Below, piece after piece: positions 57,770 through 64,000 of a stretch of DNA of 64,000 nucleotides (the first letter of the stretch is position 1; each line of letters opens with the position of its first letter). The notes beneath the pieces were generated by a model. That model was not told where the DNA came from and did not search any database. It worked only from the letters and a program-made list of their open reading frames with translations. Both the position numbers and the translations under genes were made by a program. Source of the DNA: Parasphingorhabdus flavimaris (GTDB lineage: Bacteria; Pseudomonadota; Alphaproteobacteria; Sphingomonadales; Sphingomonadaceae); the NCBI RefSeq assembly GCF_013371215.1, contig NZ_JABWMH010000003.1, forward strand, positions 714,501-778,500, given 5' to 3'.

Positions 57770-58930
57770 ATGACGACAGTATCGCGACCGCCATCGATCG
57801 GCGACGCCGAACGCGAGCAGCGGCTGGACCGTTTACGCGGCGCGATGCCGGCCAGCGGTTTTGATGCGGTGATCATCACCCCCGGCAGCAATATGCGCTA
57901 TTTTTTCGCCGAGGCATTTTATGAAAGCGAGCGTTTTGTTGGCGTACTGATTACCGCGGACCGCATTGTCTTCATCTGCCCGAAATTCGAGGAATCCGCG
58001 ATCCGCGCCAAATTCCCGATGGCGTCGGAAATGGCCTTCTGGGAAGAGCATGAATGCCCCTTCGCGCTGATAGCGTCTTTGCTGGCGGACAACGAAAGCC
58101 GGGCTTGCGCGCTCGATCCAGAATGTTCCTACGGCCACGCCGCGCGTCTGTTCGACGCGCTGGCGCAGCGCGAGAATCCTGTTCTCTGTGGCTCTGCCGC
58201 CCCGGTTATCGCTCCATTGCGCGCGATAAAATCACAGGCCGAAATCGACCTGATGATCGCGGCGATGCAGCTGACGCTGTCGGTTCACAAGACGGTCTTC
58301 GAGTGGGTCAAGCCGGGCATGAAGGCCAGTACCGTGATCGCCGAAATCGACCGTCTGCATCGCGCCGGCGGGGCCGATGGCGGCAACAGTTTCTGCGCTG
58401 TCCAGTTCGGCGAAGCGACCTCCCATCCGCATGGCGTCCCGGGTGACCCGGCGCTCGAGGAAGGCGAGCTGATCCTGATCGACACCGGCTGCACCATCGA
58501 CGGCTATAATAGCGACATTACCCGCACCTATGCCCTGTCGAAACTGGACAGCGAAGTCGAAAAACTGTGGCATGCGGAAAAACAGGCCCAGCAAGCCGCC
58601 TTTGACCGCGCCGCCATCGGCACGCCCTGCGAAGACGTCGACAAGGCCGCCCGCGATGTGCTGATCAGCCACGGCCTCGGCCCCGACTATGATCTGCCGG
58701 GTCTGCCACATCGCACCGGCCACGGCATCGGGCTCGACATTCACGAAGGCCCTTATCTGGTGAAGGGCGACAAGACGCCGCTGGCGGCGGGCATGTGCTT
58801 TTCCAACGAGCCGATGATCGTTGTGCCCGGCCAATATGGCATCCGGCTGGAAGACCATTTCTACATGACGGCGGCGGGTCCGGCGTGGTTTACACAGCCG
58901 CAAGAGGATATTTATCGACCGTTCGGATAG
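57770..58930 (+). CDS. M24-family Xaa-Pro aminopeptidase-like metallopeptidase
   Basis: A 386-aa two-domain protein: creatinase N-domain (residues 1-~150) and pita-bread M24 domain. Metal ligands are present: Asp in LIDTGCTIDGYNSD, His in HRTGHGIGLDIHE, and Glu in SNEPMI and RLEDHF. The ATG at 57770, after GCGGAGAAACA, fits the family N-terminus; the longer frame upstream does not. It is probably cytosolic and cleaves X-Pro peptides. It is convergent with the TspO-like gene. Confidence 0.92.
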   Translation: MTTVSRPPSIGDAEREQRLDRLRGAMPASGFDAVIITPGSNMRYFFAEAFYESERFVGVLITADRIVFICPKFEESAIRAKFPMASEMAFWEEHECPFALIASLLADNESRACALDPECSYGHAARLFDALAQRENPVLCGSAAPVIAPLRAIKSQAEIDLMIAAMQLTLSVHKTVFEWVKPGMKASTVIAEIDRLHRAGGADGGNSFCAVQFGEATSHPHGVPGDPALEEGELILIDTGCTIDGYNSDITRTYALSKLDSEVEKLWHAEKQAQQAAFDRAAIGTPCEDVDKAARDVLISHGLGPDYDLPGLPHRTGHGIGLDIHEGPYLVKGDKTPLAAGMCFSNEPMIVVPGQYGIRLEDHFYMTAAGPAWFTQPQEDIYRPFG

Positions 58931-58992
58931 GGAGTCGGGGACAGTTCACCGGATGGATAGATTGTCTATAGCCTATAGGAAAGCGCGGCCGC

Positions 58993-59691
58993 TCAACCCG
59001 TATGTCTGTTCCGCCAAATCGACAGGCCAAGAACCAGGATTGCGGCGGCCAGAGCCGCGACGGCGACCATCTCGGAGGAGTCCATATTGGCGACCGCAAT
59101 CCCGAAAAAGCCCCAGGCCACCGCTGCCCCGTAGGGCCATGATGCCAGGCGATAGCCGTTATAGGCCGCAAATGCTGTTGCCAGGACAAGCGCGACGATC
59201 GCTGCGGGTATTTCTTCCATCCAGCCATAGCCGGCAAGCAGCAGGCCGATCGAGACAAATGACGCGGCGGAGAGCCAGCCTGCATAGAGCGCCACTGGCC
59301 AGCGGGCGATCCAAGAGGGCGTTGCGCCGGCGGACTGATAGAGGGAGGCCAGTGCCGAAAGCAGCATGACCCAAATCAATATCGTCGCCCAGATCGGCGA
59401 CAATAAAGCGACCGGAAGCCAGATCGATCCAATCGCCAGCGACACAAGCAATGCAATGCGACCGCGGTCCCATGCAGTATCTTTCCCGTATTTCAGAACA
59501 CCGAAAGCTGCATGAATGATAAGGCCGAGGTAGATGATGCCCCAGATGCCGAACGCCCATCCCGCAGGCTGAACCGCAGCATTGCGTTGCGGTATCGGAT
59601 AGCGCTCGGGGTCAAAGCCGCCAAATTCCGGTGATAAAAACGGCGAAATGGCAAATGCAATCGACGCGATCAGAACGAAGACGGCTTTCAT
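58993..59691 (-). CDS. TspO/tryptophan-rich sensory-like membrane protein
   Basis: A 232-aa protein with about six membrane segments. The QPAGWAFGIWGIIYLGLIIHA segment near residues 45-65 matches the TspO/MBR-like family of tryptophan-rich proteins. TspO binds porphyrins and sterols in other bacteria; this longer version has no known ligand. The ATG at 59691 gives the hydrophobic start MKAVFVLIASIAFAIS; an upstream in-frame start is less likely. Confidence 0.7.
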   Translation of the reverse strand: MKAVFVLIASIAFAISPFLSPEFGGFDPERYPIPQRNAAVQPAGWAFGIWGIIYLGLIIHAAFGVLKYGKDTAWDRGRIALLVSLAIGSIWLPVALLSPIWATILIWVMLLSALASLYQSAGATPSWIARWPVALYAGWLSAASFVSIGLLLAGYGWMEEIPAAIVALVLATAFAAYNGYRLASWPYGAAVAWGFFGIAVANMDSSEMVAVAALAAAILVLGLSIWRNRHTG

Positions 59692-60047
59692 AAATGGTGA
59701 CTCCAGATAAGCGGTGGCCAGATCCCTGACGACCGGAATGGCGCTTGCAGCGATTTTTATTCCAACGCCCGCCGCCGAAGGTGGTTCCAACCTGTTATCG
59801 GCATCTGGATGTTTTGAAGAAATCTATGGCGCGAGGAGCAGGCAACGGAACTGCCCCGTCCGACTGCATCCAGCCGAGTTCGCTGACGCTCCGGTCGCGA
59901 CATTCCAGATATCCCTTGTACACGGGCAAGGCAGAAAAGCCGTTCCTTGGCGCGAACTTTGACAAGCTTGGAAACAGATTGTGGCAACTTCAGGTGAGGT
60001 GTTGCAACGACCGCTCGTTTTCCGGACGCCCTCTGGCTCCAGAAAAT

Positions 60048-60092
60048 TGGTCGGGACGAGAGGATTCGAACCTCCGACCCCCACACCCCCAG
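60048..60092 (-). tRNA. 3' fragment of tRNA-Pro(GGG), probable attachment site
   Basis: Read on the minus strand, the 45 bases start CTGGGGGTGTGGGGGTCGGA and end CGTCCCGACCA. They comprise the anticodon loop with GGG, half of the anticodon stem, the variable loop, a complete T-arm (GGAGG-TTCGAAT-CCTCT), the 3' acceptor strand and CCA. The 5' half is missing, because the next bases do not continue a tRNA. This is what is left at one end when an element integrates into a tRNA gene at the anticodon loop. The integrase gene begins 184 bases away. Confidence 0.85.
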
Positions 60093-60222
60093 TTGATAAA
60101 TGCGTGATATTTACTGGGACGGTTTGGTATGATTTGGGACTATAATTGCAATAAAATCAAAAAGATAGCTTGATTTTGACGTTCCCGTTTTGTACTCATT
60201 GATCCCGGTAGATTTCATCATT

Positions 60223-60244
60223 TTGCACTTACATTGCACTTACA
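60223..60244 (+). repeat. tandem TTGCACTTACA repeats before the integrase
   Basis: Two perfect adjacent copies (60223-60233, 60234-60244) and a third near-copy, CTGCACTTACA, at 60289-60299 inside the first codons of the integrase. Such direct repeats next to an integrase suggest arm-type binding sites. The surrounding 584-base gap (59692-60275) otherwise holds only the tRNA fragment. Confidence 0.5.
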
Positions 60245-60275
60245 GAAAAAGTGCGTGTGTTGAGATAGAAAGGAA

Positions 60276-61493
60276 ATGGCCGTGCAAACTGCACTTACAC
60301 AGGCTGTCATAGACCGTGCCAAATTGGCTAAAAGACCTTATGAAATTAGAGATAGCCGTTTGAATGGTTTTCTGGTTCGGGTGCAACCTTCGGGCGTAAA
60401 ATCATTCTACTGCGAATATGATCGCGGCAAGCGCTGGCGGCTAGGACGCGCAGACTCCATGGCCGTTGGACAAGCAAGAAATCAGGCTAAACGAATCATT
60501 TCTCAGTATCATTCCGGTATTGATCCGATGGATGAGAAAAAATCAAACGCCAGAGCAATCACGCTCGGTGAGTTTATCGATCTATTTTTCCAACCTTGGG
60601 CTCAATCTCATCAAAAGGCACATGAGCAAAATATCAAGCGGATCCGAACCGTGTTCAAAGATTTTCTGAAAAGTAAAATGGATGATATCAATGTTATTGA
60701 TCTGGAGCGGTGGAGAGCTAGCCGAATTGCTGTGGGAAACAAAACAACAACCACCAATCGCGACATCGCATCCATAAAAGCAGTCTTTAACCGAGCTGTC
60801 GATTTTGAGATCATTGAACAAAATCCAATCGCCAAAGTGAAGAAGGCAAGAGAGGATACCAGGCCGCGTGTTCGCTATCTCAATGATGAAGAACTGAAGT
60901 TGCTGCTCGAATCGTTAGATCGCCGCGAGGAACGCAGGTGCGGTGAACGGGACAGTGCAAACCGGTGGCGAAGTGAACGCGGCTATCGCCGACTTCCTGA
61001 CTTTAAGAAGTGCGCGTTCACAGATCACCTCAAGCCAATGATCATACTTTCGCTGCACACCGGTATGCGGCGAGGGGAGGTATTCGATCTTAAGTGGCAG
61101 CATGTCGATTTTACCGTGAGATCAATTGCTGTTGTTGGTGAAACGGCGAAGTCAGGAAAAACGAGACATATTCCCATGAACCGCACTTGCTTGGAAGTTC
61201 TTGGCCGTTGGCAGAAACAATGCGCAAAATCATCGGGCAGGGTATTTCAAAATGCTGATGGAATGCGTTTTAACAATGTGAAAAAATCGTGGACAGCAAT
61301 CTTAGAACAAGCGGGAATTGTCAATTTTCGTTGGCATGACATGCGGCATCATTTTGCGTCCCGCTTGGCTATGGCGGGAGTGGATTTGAACGCTATCAGA
61401 GAGCTGTTGGGTCATAGCGATTACGAAATGACTTTGCGCTATGCGCATCTTGCTCCCGAGCATAAGAGAAAAGCTGTTGAACTGCTTGATTAG
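60276..61493 (+). CDS. tyrosine-recombinase integrase
   Basis: A 405-aa phage/ICE-type integrase. The N-terminal DUF4102-like arm-binding domain (residues 1-~85) and the SAM-like core-binding domain (~90-190) precede the catalytic domain, which shows all key residues: Arg in HTGMRRGE, Lys in AKSGKTRHIP, HxxR in WHDMRHHFA, His in LLGHSDYEM and Tyr in LRYAHL. It should integrate and excise the element at tRNA-Pro. The ATG at 60276 is close to AGGA; GTG at 60282 is an alternative start. Base composition is more AT-rich than the chromosome to the left. Confidence 0.93.
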   Translation: MAVQTALTQAVIDRAKLAKRPYEIRDSRLNGFLVRVQPSGVKSFYCEYDRGKRWRLGRADSMAVGQARNQAKRIISQYHSGIDPMDEKKSNARAITLGEFIDLFFQPWAQSHQKAHEQNIKRIRTVFKDFLKSKMDDINVIDLERWRASRIAVGNKTTTTNRDIASIKAVFNRAVDFEIIEQNPIAKVKKAREDTRPRVRYLNDEELKLLLESLDRREERRCGERDSANRWRSERGYRRLPDFKKCAFTDHLKPMIILSLHTGMRRGEVFDLKWQHVDFTVRSIAVVGETAKSGKTRHIPMNRTCLEVLGRWQKQCAKSSGRVFQNADGMRFNNVKKSWTAILEQAGIVNFRWHDMRHHFASRLAMAGVDLNAIRELLGHSDYEMTLRYAHLAPEHKRKAVELLD

Positions 61494-61506
61494 CAAATTC
61501 AATTAT

Positions 61507-61716
61507 TCAATTTTTGACACCAATCCAGTCCACTTCAATCCCGTCAACACCGGATTGAACGCCTTCAATGATCACTTGGGTGCCGTCCTTTGGGGTTTTC
61601 ACGTCCAAAAAGTTTAACCGCCAAACATTTTCATCTGCGCATTGAAGCAAATAGTGGCGTTCGCCTTTGATGAGTTTACCGGTTAGCCGAAGGCGGTTTG
61701 AGTTTGAATGGTTCAT
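61507..61716 (-). CDS. small DUF5818-like protein
   Basis: A 69-aa protein starting at the ATG at 61716 (MNHSNSNRLRLTGKLIKGER). The pattern of a beta-rich domain with RLRLTGKL, WRLNFLD and VIIEGVQSGVDGIEVDWIG resembles DUF5818. It lies on the element behind the integrase. Function unknown. Confidence 0.5.
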   Translation of the reverse strand: MNHSNSNRLRLTGKLIKGERHYLLQCADENVWRLNFLDVKTPKDGTQVIIEGVQSGVDGIEVDWIGVKN

Positions 61717-61734
61717 GATCAAGTGTTCTCTGTC

Positions 61735-62401
61735 CTACAGCCCCGATTCTGTCCAGCGCGCAAGGACCTTCTTTACGTAATTCCGTGTTTCCTGGTATCG
61801 GGGAATGCCATTGGCTTTCAGCACGGCGTTAGGTCCGGCATTATATGCCGCCAGCGCTAGGTGAATCCCCCCAAACTTATCCAGCATTTGCTTGAGATAC
61901 CGTGCTCCCCCGTCAATATTGGCGGAAGGATCGAACCGGTTCTCAACCCCAAGGTCTAATGCGGTTCCAGGCATCAACTGCGTAAGACCGCCAGCACCAG
62001 CAGAACTAACAGCCATAGGATTGTACCGCGATTCCTGCCAAATTAGAGCGTCGAGCAACCCAAAGGGTAGGGCGTGTTTTTTTTTCGGCTGCCCGGATGG
62101 AGGTTAGGTAAATAAACCGCCTTGACGAGGCTGATCGGCTTAGTCCTGTAAGCTTTCTTGGTTGTAGATTGGTTTTAGTACCTTCATGATTTGTCGGTGC
62201 TCCAGTCACGGGCTTTAGCTGATTTTCCGGTTGCCAAATTCCATGCTGGAACAACCGAAACGTGGGTTTTTCACTTGCGTGTTGATCCAGAGCTTCCCGT
62301 TCAGTGGGGGCATTGCTTTCTTGTAAACTCACATCCTGCGCCCATGTCACGCTTGAACACATCGCTATTGTAAGCAGTCCCATTGATAGCTTCTTTGCCA
62401 A
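61735..62401 (-). pseudogene. lytic transglycosylase split by a frameshift at A9
   Basis: Two frames make one protein. The first (62401 to ~62077, TTG start after GGAG) has a signal peptide (SMGLLTIAMCSSVTWA) and a linker. The second (in frame from the ~62085 run to 61735) is an SLT domain: LLDALIWQESRYNPMAVSSA (catalytic Glu), GGLTQLMPGTA and AAYNAGPNAV. They meet at nine A on the coding strand (62077-62085). Eight A would join them in frame as EKKHALPFGLLDALIWQES. It could be a real mutation, a sequencing error or slippage. VirB1-like enzymes of this kind open the wall for conjugation. Confidence 0.75.
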
Positions 62402-62537
62402 AATTCATCTCCATCTTGTATCGAATCGGATGAGAACATAAATAGAACATATAGCTGTAGGAAAGTGTTTTCTTACGTGTTGAAGAGGGGAGGCTGCCGG
62501 GAAGGGGAGAACTGGCGCAGATGCAAGGAACTCCTCG

Positions 62538-63446
62538 ATGTCCCGTAACGTCCTGACTAATCCCACATCATCCCTCGAGAATACTGCCAGACAGATTTGT
62601 GAAAAATTTTCAGGCTATTGGAAAAATGACAAAGGAATGTGCTGCTGCCCGGCACATGATGATAATACGCCGTCGCTTGGTGTCAGTATCGGCCGAAACG
62701 CGATTCTCTTTCACTGTTTTGCGGGGTGTCCGCAGAAAGAGGTGCTTGCGGGTTTTGAGCGCCAAGGTGTGCCCGCGCGCAGTCTGTTCAGCGGAAGCTC
62801 CATTCCAATTCCCGCAACAAGTCCCAAAGAGATAAAGCCGAGCGCCAATGCACAGCGACTCTGGCGGCAGGCTCAGCGCCTGCAAGGAACTATTGCCCGG
62901 ACTTATCTCAAAAAGCGCCTGATTAGTATTACTTCTCCAGAATTGCGCTTCCTCGAACGCACGCCGCTTGGTCCCAAGAGCCATGTCCGCTTTCTACCAG
63001 CGATGCTGGCATCGGTGCGCACCGATGCGCATATTATGGCCATTCACCGTACATTCCTGCTTCCCGATGGTTCAGGCCAGTCTGATTTCATAAAACCCAA
63101 ACGCGCACTCGGATCCCTCGGGACCGGGGCTGTGCGCCTTTTTCCACCCAAAGATGGTGTTCTGGGATTGGCAGAAGGCACAGAAAGCGCCATGTCCGCG
63201 ACGCAGCTGACCGGCATCCCGACCTGGGCAACATTGGGCAATGAGCGCTTTGGGATCGTTACCATCCCGGAAAGCGTGAAGCAGCTTTATCTCTTCGTGG
63301 ATCATGACGCTGGCGGCGACCTTGCCGAAGCCAAGGCCCGTGAACATTTTCAGATGCCCGGCCGGTCCATTATAGCGCGCCGGCCTAGCCGGCGCGGCGA
63401 TGACTGGAATAATGAGTTGTTTCGAGCAAACGCAGCTTCCACCTAA
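62538..63446 (+). CDS. DUF7146-like Toprim/zinc-finger protein
   Basis: A 302-aa protein with an N-terminal CHC2-like zinc finger (MCCCPAHDDNTPSL ... FHCFAGC) and a C-terminal Toprim-like domain: LGLAEGTESAMSATQL (Glu) and LYLFVDHDAGGDLAEA (Asp-x-Asp). This is the primase-like type common on integrative elements of Alphaproteobacteria. It probably takes part in element DNA replication. It is adjacent to a strawberry-notch-type gene, a frequent combination. The ATG at 62538 gives the full zinc finger. Confidence 0.85.
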   Translation: MSRNVLTNPTSSLENTARQICEKFSGYWKNDKGMCCCPAHDDNTPSLGVSIGRNAILFHCFAGCPQKEVLAGFERQGVPARSLFSGSSIPIPATSPKEIKPSANAQRLWRQAQRLQGTIARTYLKKRLISITSPELRFLERTPLGPKSHVRFLPAMLASVRTDAHIMAIHRTFLLPDGSGQSDFIKPKRALGSLGTGAVRLFPPKDGVLGLAEGTESAMSATQLTGIPTWATLGNERFGIVTIPESVKQLYLFVDHDAGGDLAEAKAREHFQMPGRSIIARRPSRRGDDWNNELFRANAAST

Positions 63447-63544
63447 CCCGGTCCACCTGTGATCCAGAGGAAAGGGGGCTTTTCGCTGTTTGTGCACGAG
63501 AAGGCCGTCTGAGGTCTGTCCGTGCCTAACGGAGGAAAACCATC

Positions 63545-64000
63545 ATGACTCTACAAAACGCACAGTTGCAACTTGACGATACACAGGATCTGGCCAGCGA
63601 AATAATAATCAAAGCCGCTCACGAAATAGCAGGTCGTCTAGAGACAAGTTCCCAAGTCACACGAAAAGACATTAATGCCATATTCAAGACCTTCACCGGA
63701 AGCAGCGACGCGACAGATGGTTGGTCGGTAAAAATGTCCGGCTGCGCTATCGAGCTGGCCGAACTGATGTGGCTTCGTGATCATTCCGGTATTTCACTCC
63801 ATTCCGATTTTGCTGAAGCCGACAGATGCTTCGCAACTCTGGAGCAAGTTCTTCCGCCACAACATAACCGGCATGATGACCAGATTGCCCTCCAGCAGTT
63901 TTCGACCCCCGCCCGGCTTGCCTGGGCTATGGCTTTGGCAGCGGGCACAAAGCCCGAAGATATCGTACTCGAGCCATCCGCGGGAACGGGAATTCTCGCC
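63545..64000 (+). CDS. start of strawberry-notch-type protein (3' end outside window)
   Basis: The first 152 codons of a large protein. The segment QQFSTPARLAWAMALAAGTK, followed by the methyltransferase-like DIVLEPSAGTGILA (SAM-binding glycine loop), is the N-terminal half of the large helicase/methyltransferase proteins of integrative elements often named strawberry notch-like. It follows GGAGGAAAAC at nine bases and lies 98 bases after the Toprim gene. The frame is open to the window end. Confidence 0.75.
   Translation, partial: MTLQNAQLQLDDTQDLASEIIIKAAHEIAGRLETSSQVTRKDINAIFKTFTGSSDATDGWSVKMSGCAIELAELMWLRDHSGISLHSDFAEADRCFATLEQVLPPQHNRHDDQIALQQFSTPARLAWAMALAAGTKPEDIVLEPSAGTGILA

Noticed and set aside
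59745-60107. Plus-strand ORF with a REDSNLRPP-type C-terminus and minus-strand ORF with GVGGSNPLVPT
   Set aside because: Both read through the tRNA-Pro fragment. These peptides are well-known artefacts of translating tRNA 3' ends, and neither has a ribosome site.

Overview
The window looks like a moderately GC-rich alphaproteobacterial chromosome, most likely Sphingomonadales of the marine Sphingorhabdus/Parasphingorhabdus/Sphingopyxis type. The evidence is the gene order of the str-S10-spc-alpha supercluster, the protein sequences, the abundance of TonB-receptor and acyl-CoA dehydrogenase genes, and the TTCGTCCTGAGCCTGTCGAA-type palindromes. This assignment is by recognition only; no search was run.

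Layout. (1) 1-6.4 kb: the end of a type III polyketide synthase gene coupled to an ICMT-like methyltransferase, then a small membrane protein, a membrane diguanylate cyclase, a host-attachment-family protein and a TonB-dependent receptor. (2) 6.5-23.7 kb: rpsL-rpsG-fusA-tuf, then rpsJ to rplO, secY and adk, all on the plus strand. (3) 23.7-28.5 kb: a non-ribosomal block (SRPBCC-like exported protein, gdhA, rimB-like protease, rimK, AstE/ASPA-like deacylase) between adk and rpsM. (4) 28.8-31.5 kb: the alpha operon rpsM-rpsK-rpoA-rplQ with its own promoter and a strong terminator. (5) 31.5-35.1 kb: a prolyl oligopeptidase and two related small exported proteins. (6) 35.1-45.2 kb: a divergent lipid/acyl-CoA catabolic cluster. 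The minus arm carries SDR, GPH transporter, ACAD10/11-like dehydrogenase, Zn-alcohol dehydrogenase, APH-like kinase and SDR. The plus arm carries two acyl-CoA dehydrogenases and an SDR. An 18-bp perfect palindrome sits at the divergent promoter. (7) 45.2-51.2 kb: a lipoprotein with its ribosome site inside a 17-bp hairpin, a DUF4197 protein, about 0.8 kb of RNA-like sequence, a DECR-like reductase, a second structured intergenic segment and an exported catalase-peroxidase. (8) 51.3-59.7 kb: hotdog dehydratase and acyl-CoA dehydrogenase, the glutathione-dependent formaldehyde pair, a GAF-GGDEF-EAL protein, an M24 peptidase and a TspO-like protein. (9) 60.0 kb to the end: the left edge of an integrative element, with a 3' fragment of tRNA-Pro(GGG), a tyrosine integrase, a DUF5818-like protein, a frameshifted lytic transglycosylase, a Toprim/zinc-finger protein and the start of a strawberry-notch-type protein.

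The most interesting candidate is at 46.67-46.99 kb. A sigma-32-like promoter precedes a 24-codon ORF, which is followed by three tandem hairpins. The first two display the anti-Shine-Dalgarno motif (C)CUCCUCCC in their loops. The arrangement resembles the alphaproteobacterial 'cuckoo' (CcsR) and alpha-r14 small RNAs. It lies in 0.8 kb of sequence without a convincing protein gene, closed by a UUCG-loop terminator. Other signals worth following are the hairpin sequestering the lipoprotein ribosome site, the A9 frameshift in the lytic transglycosylase, the split ACAD11-like kinase/dehydrogenase pair, the RimB/RimK/deacylase set inside the ribosomal cluster, the RGG-rich tail on ribosomal protein S5, and the split tRNA at the island edge.
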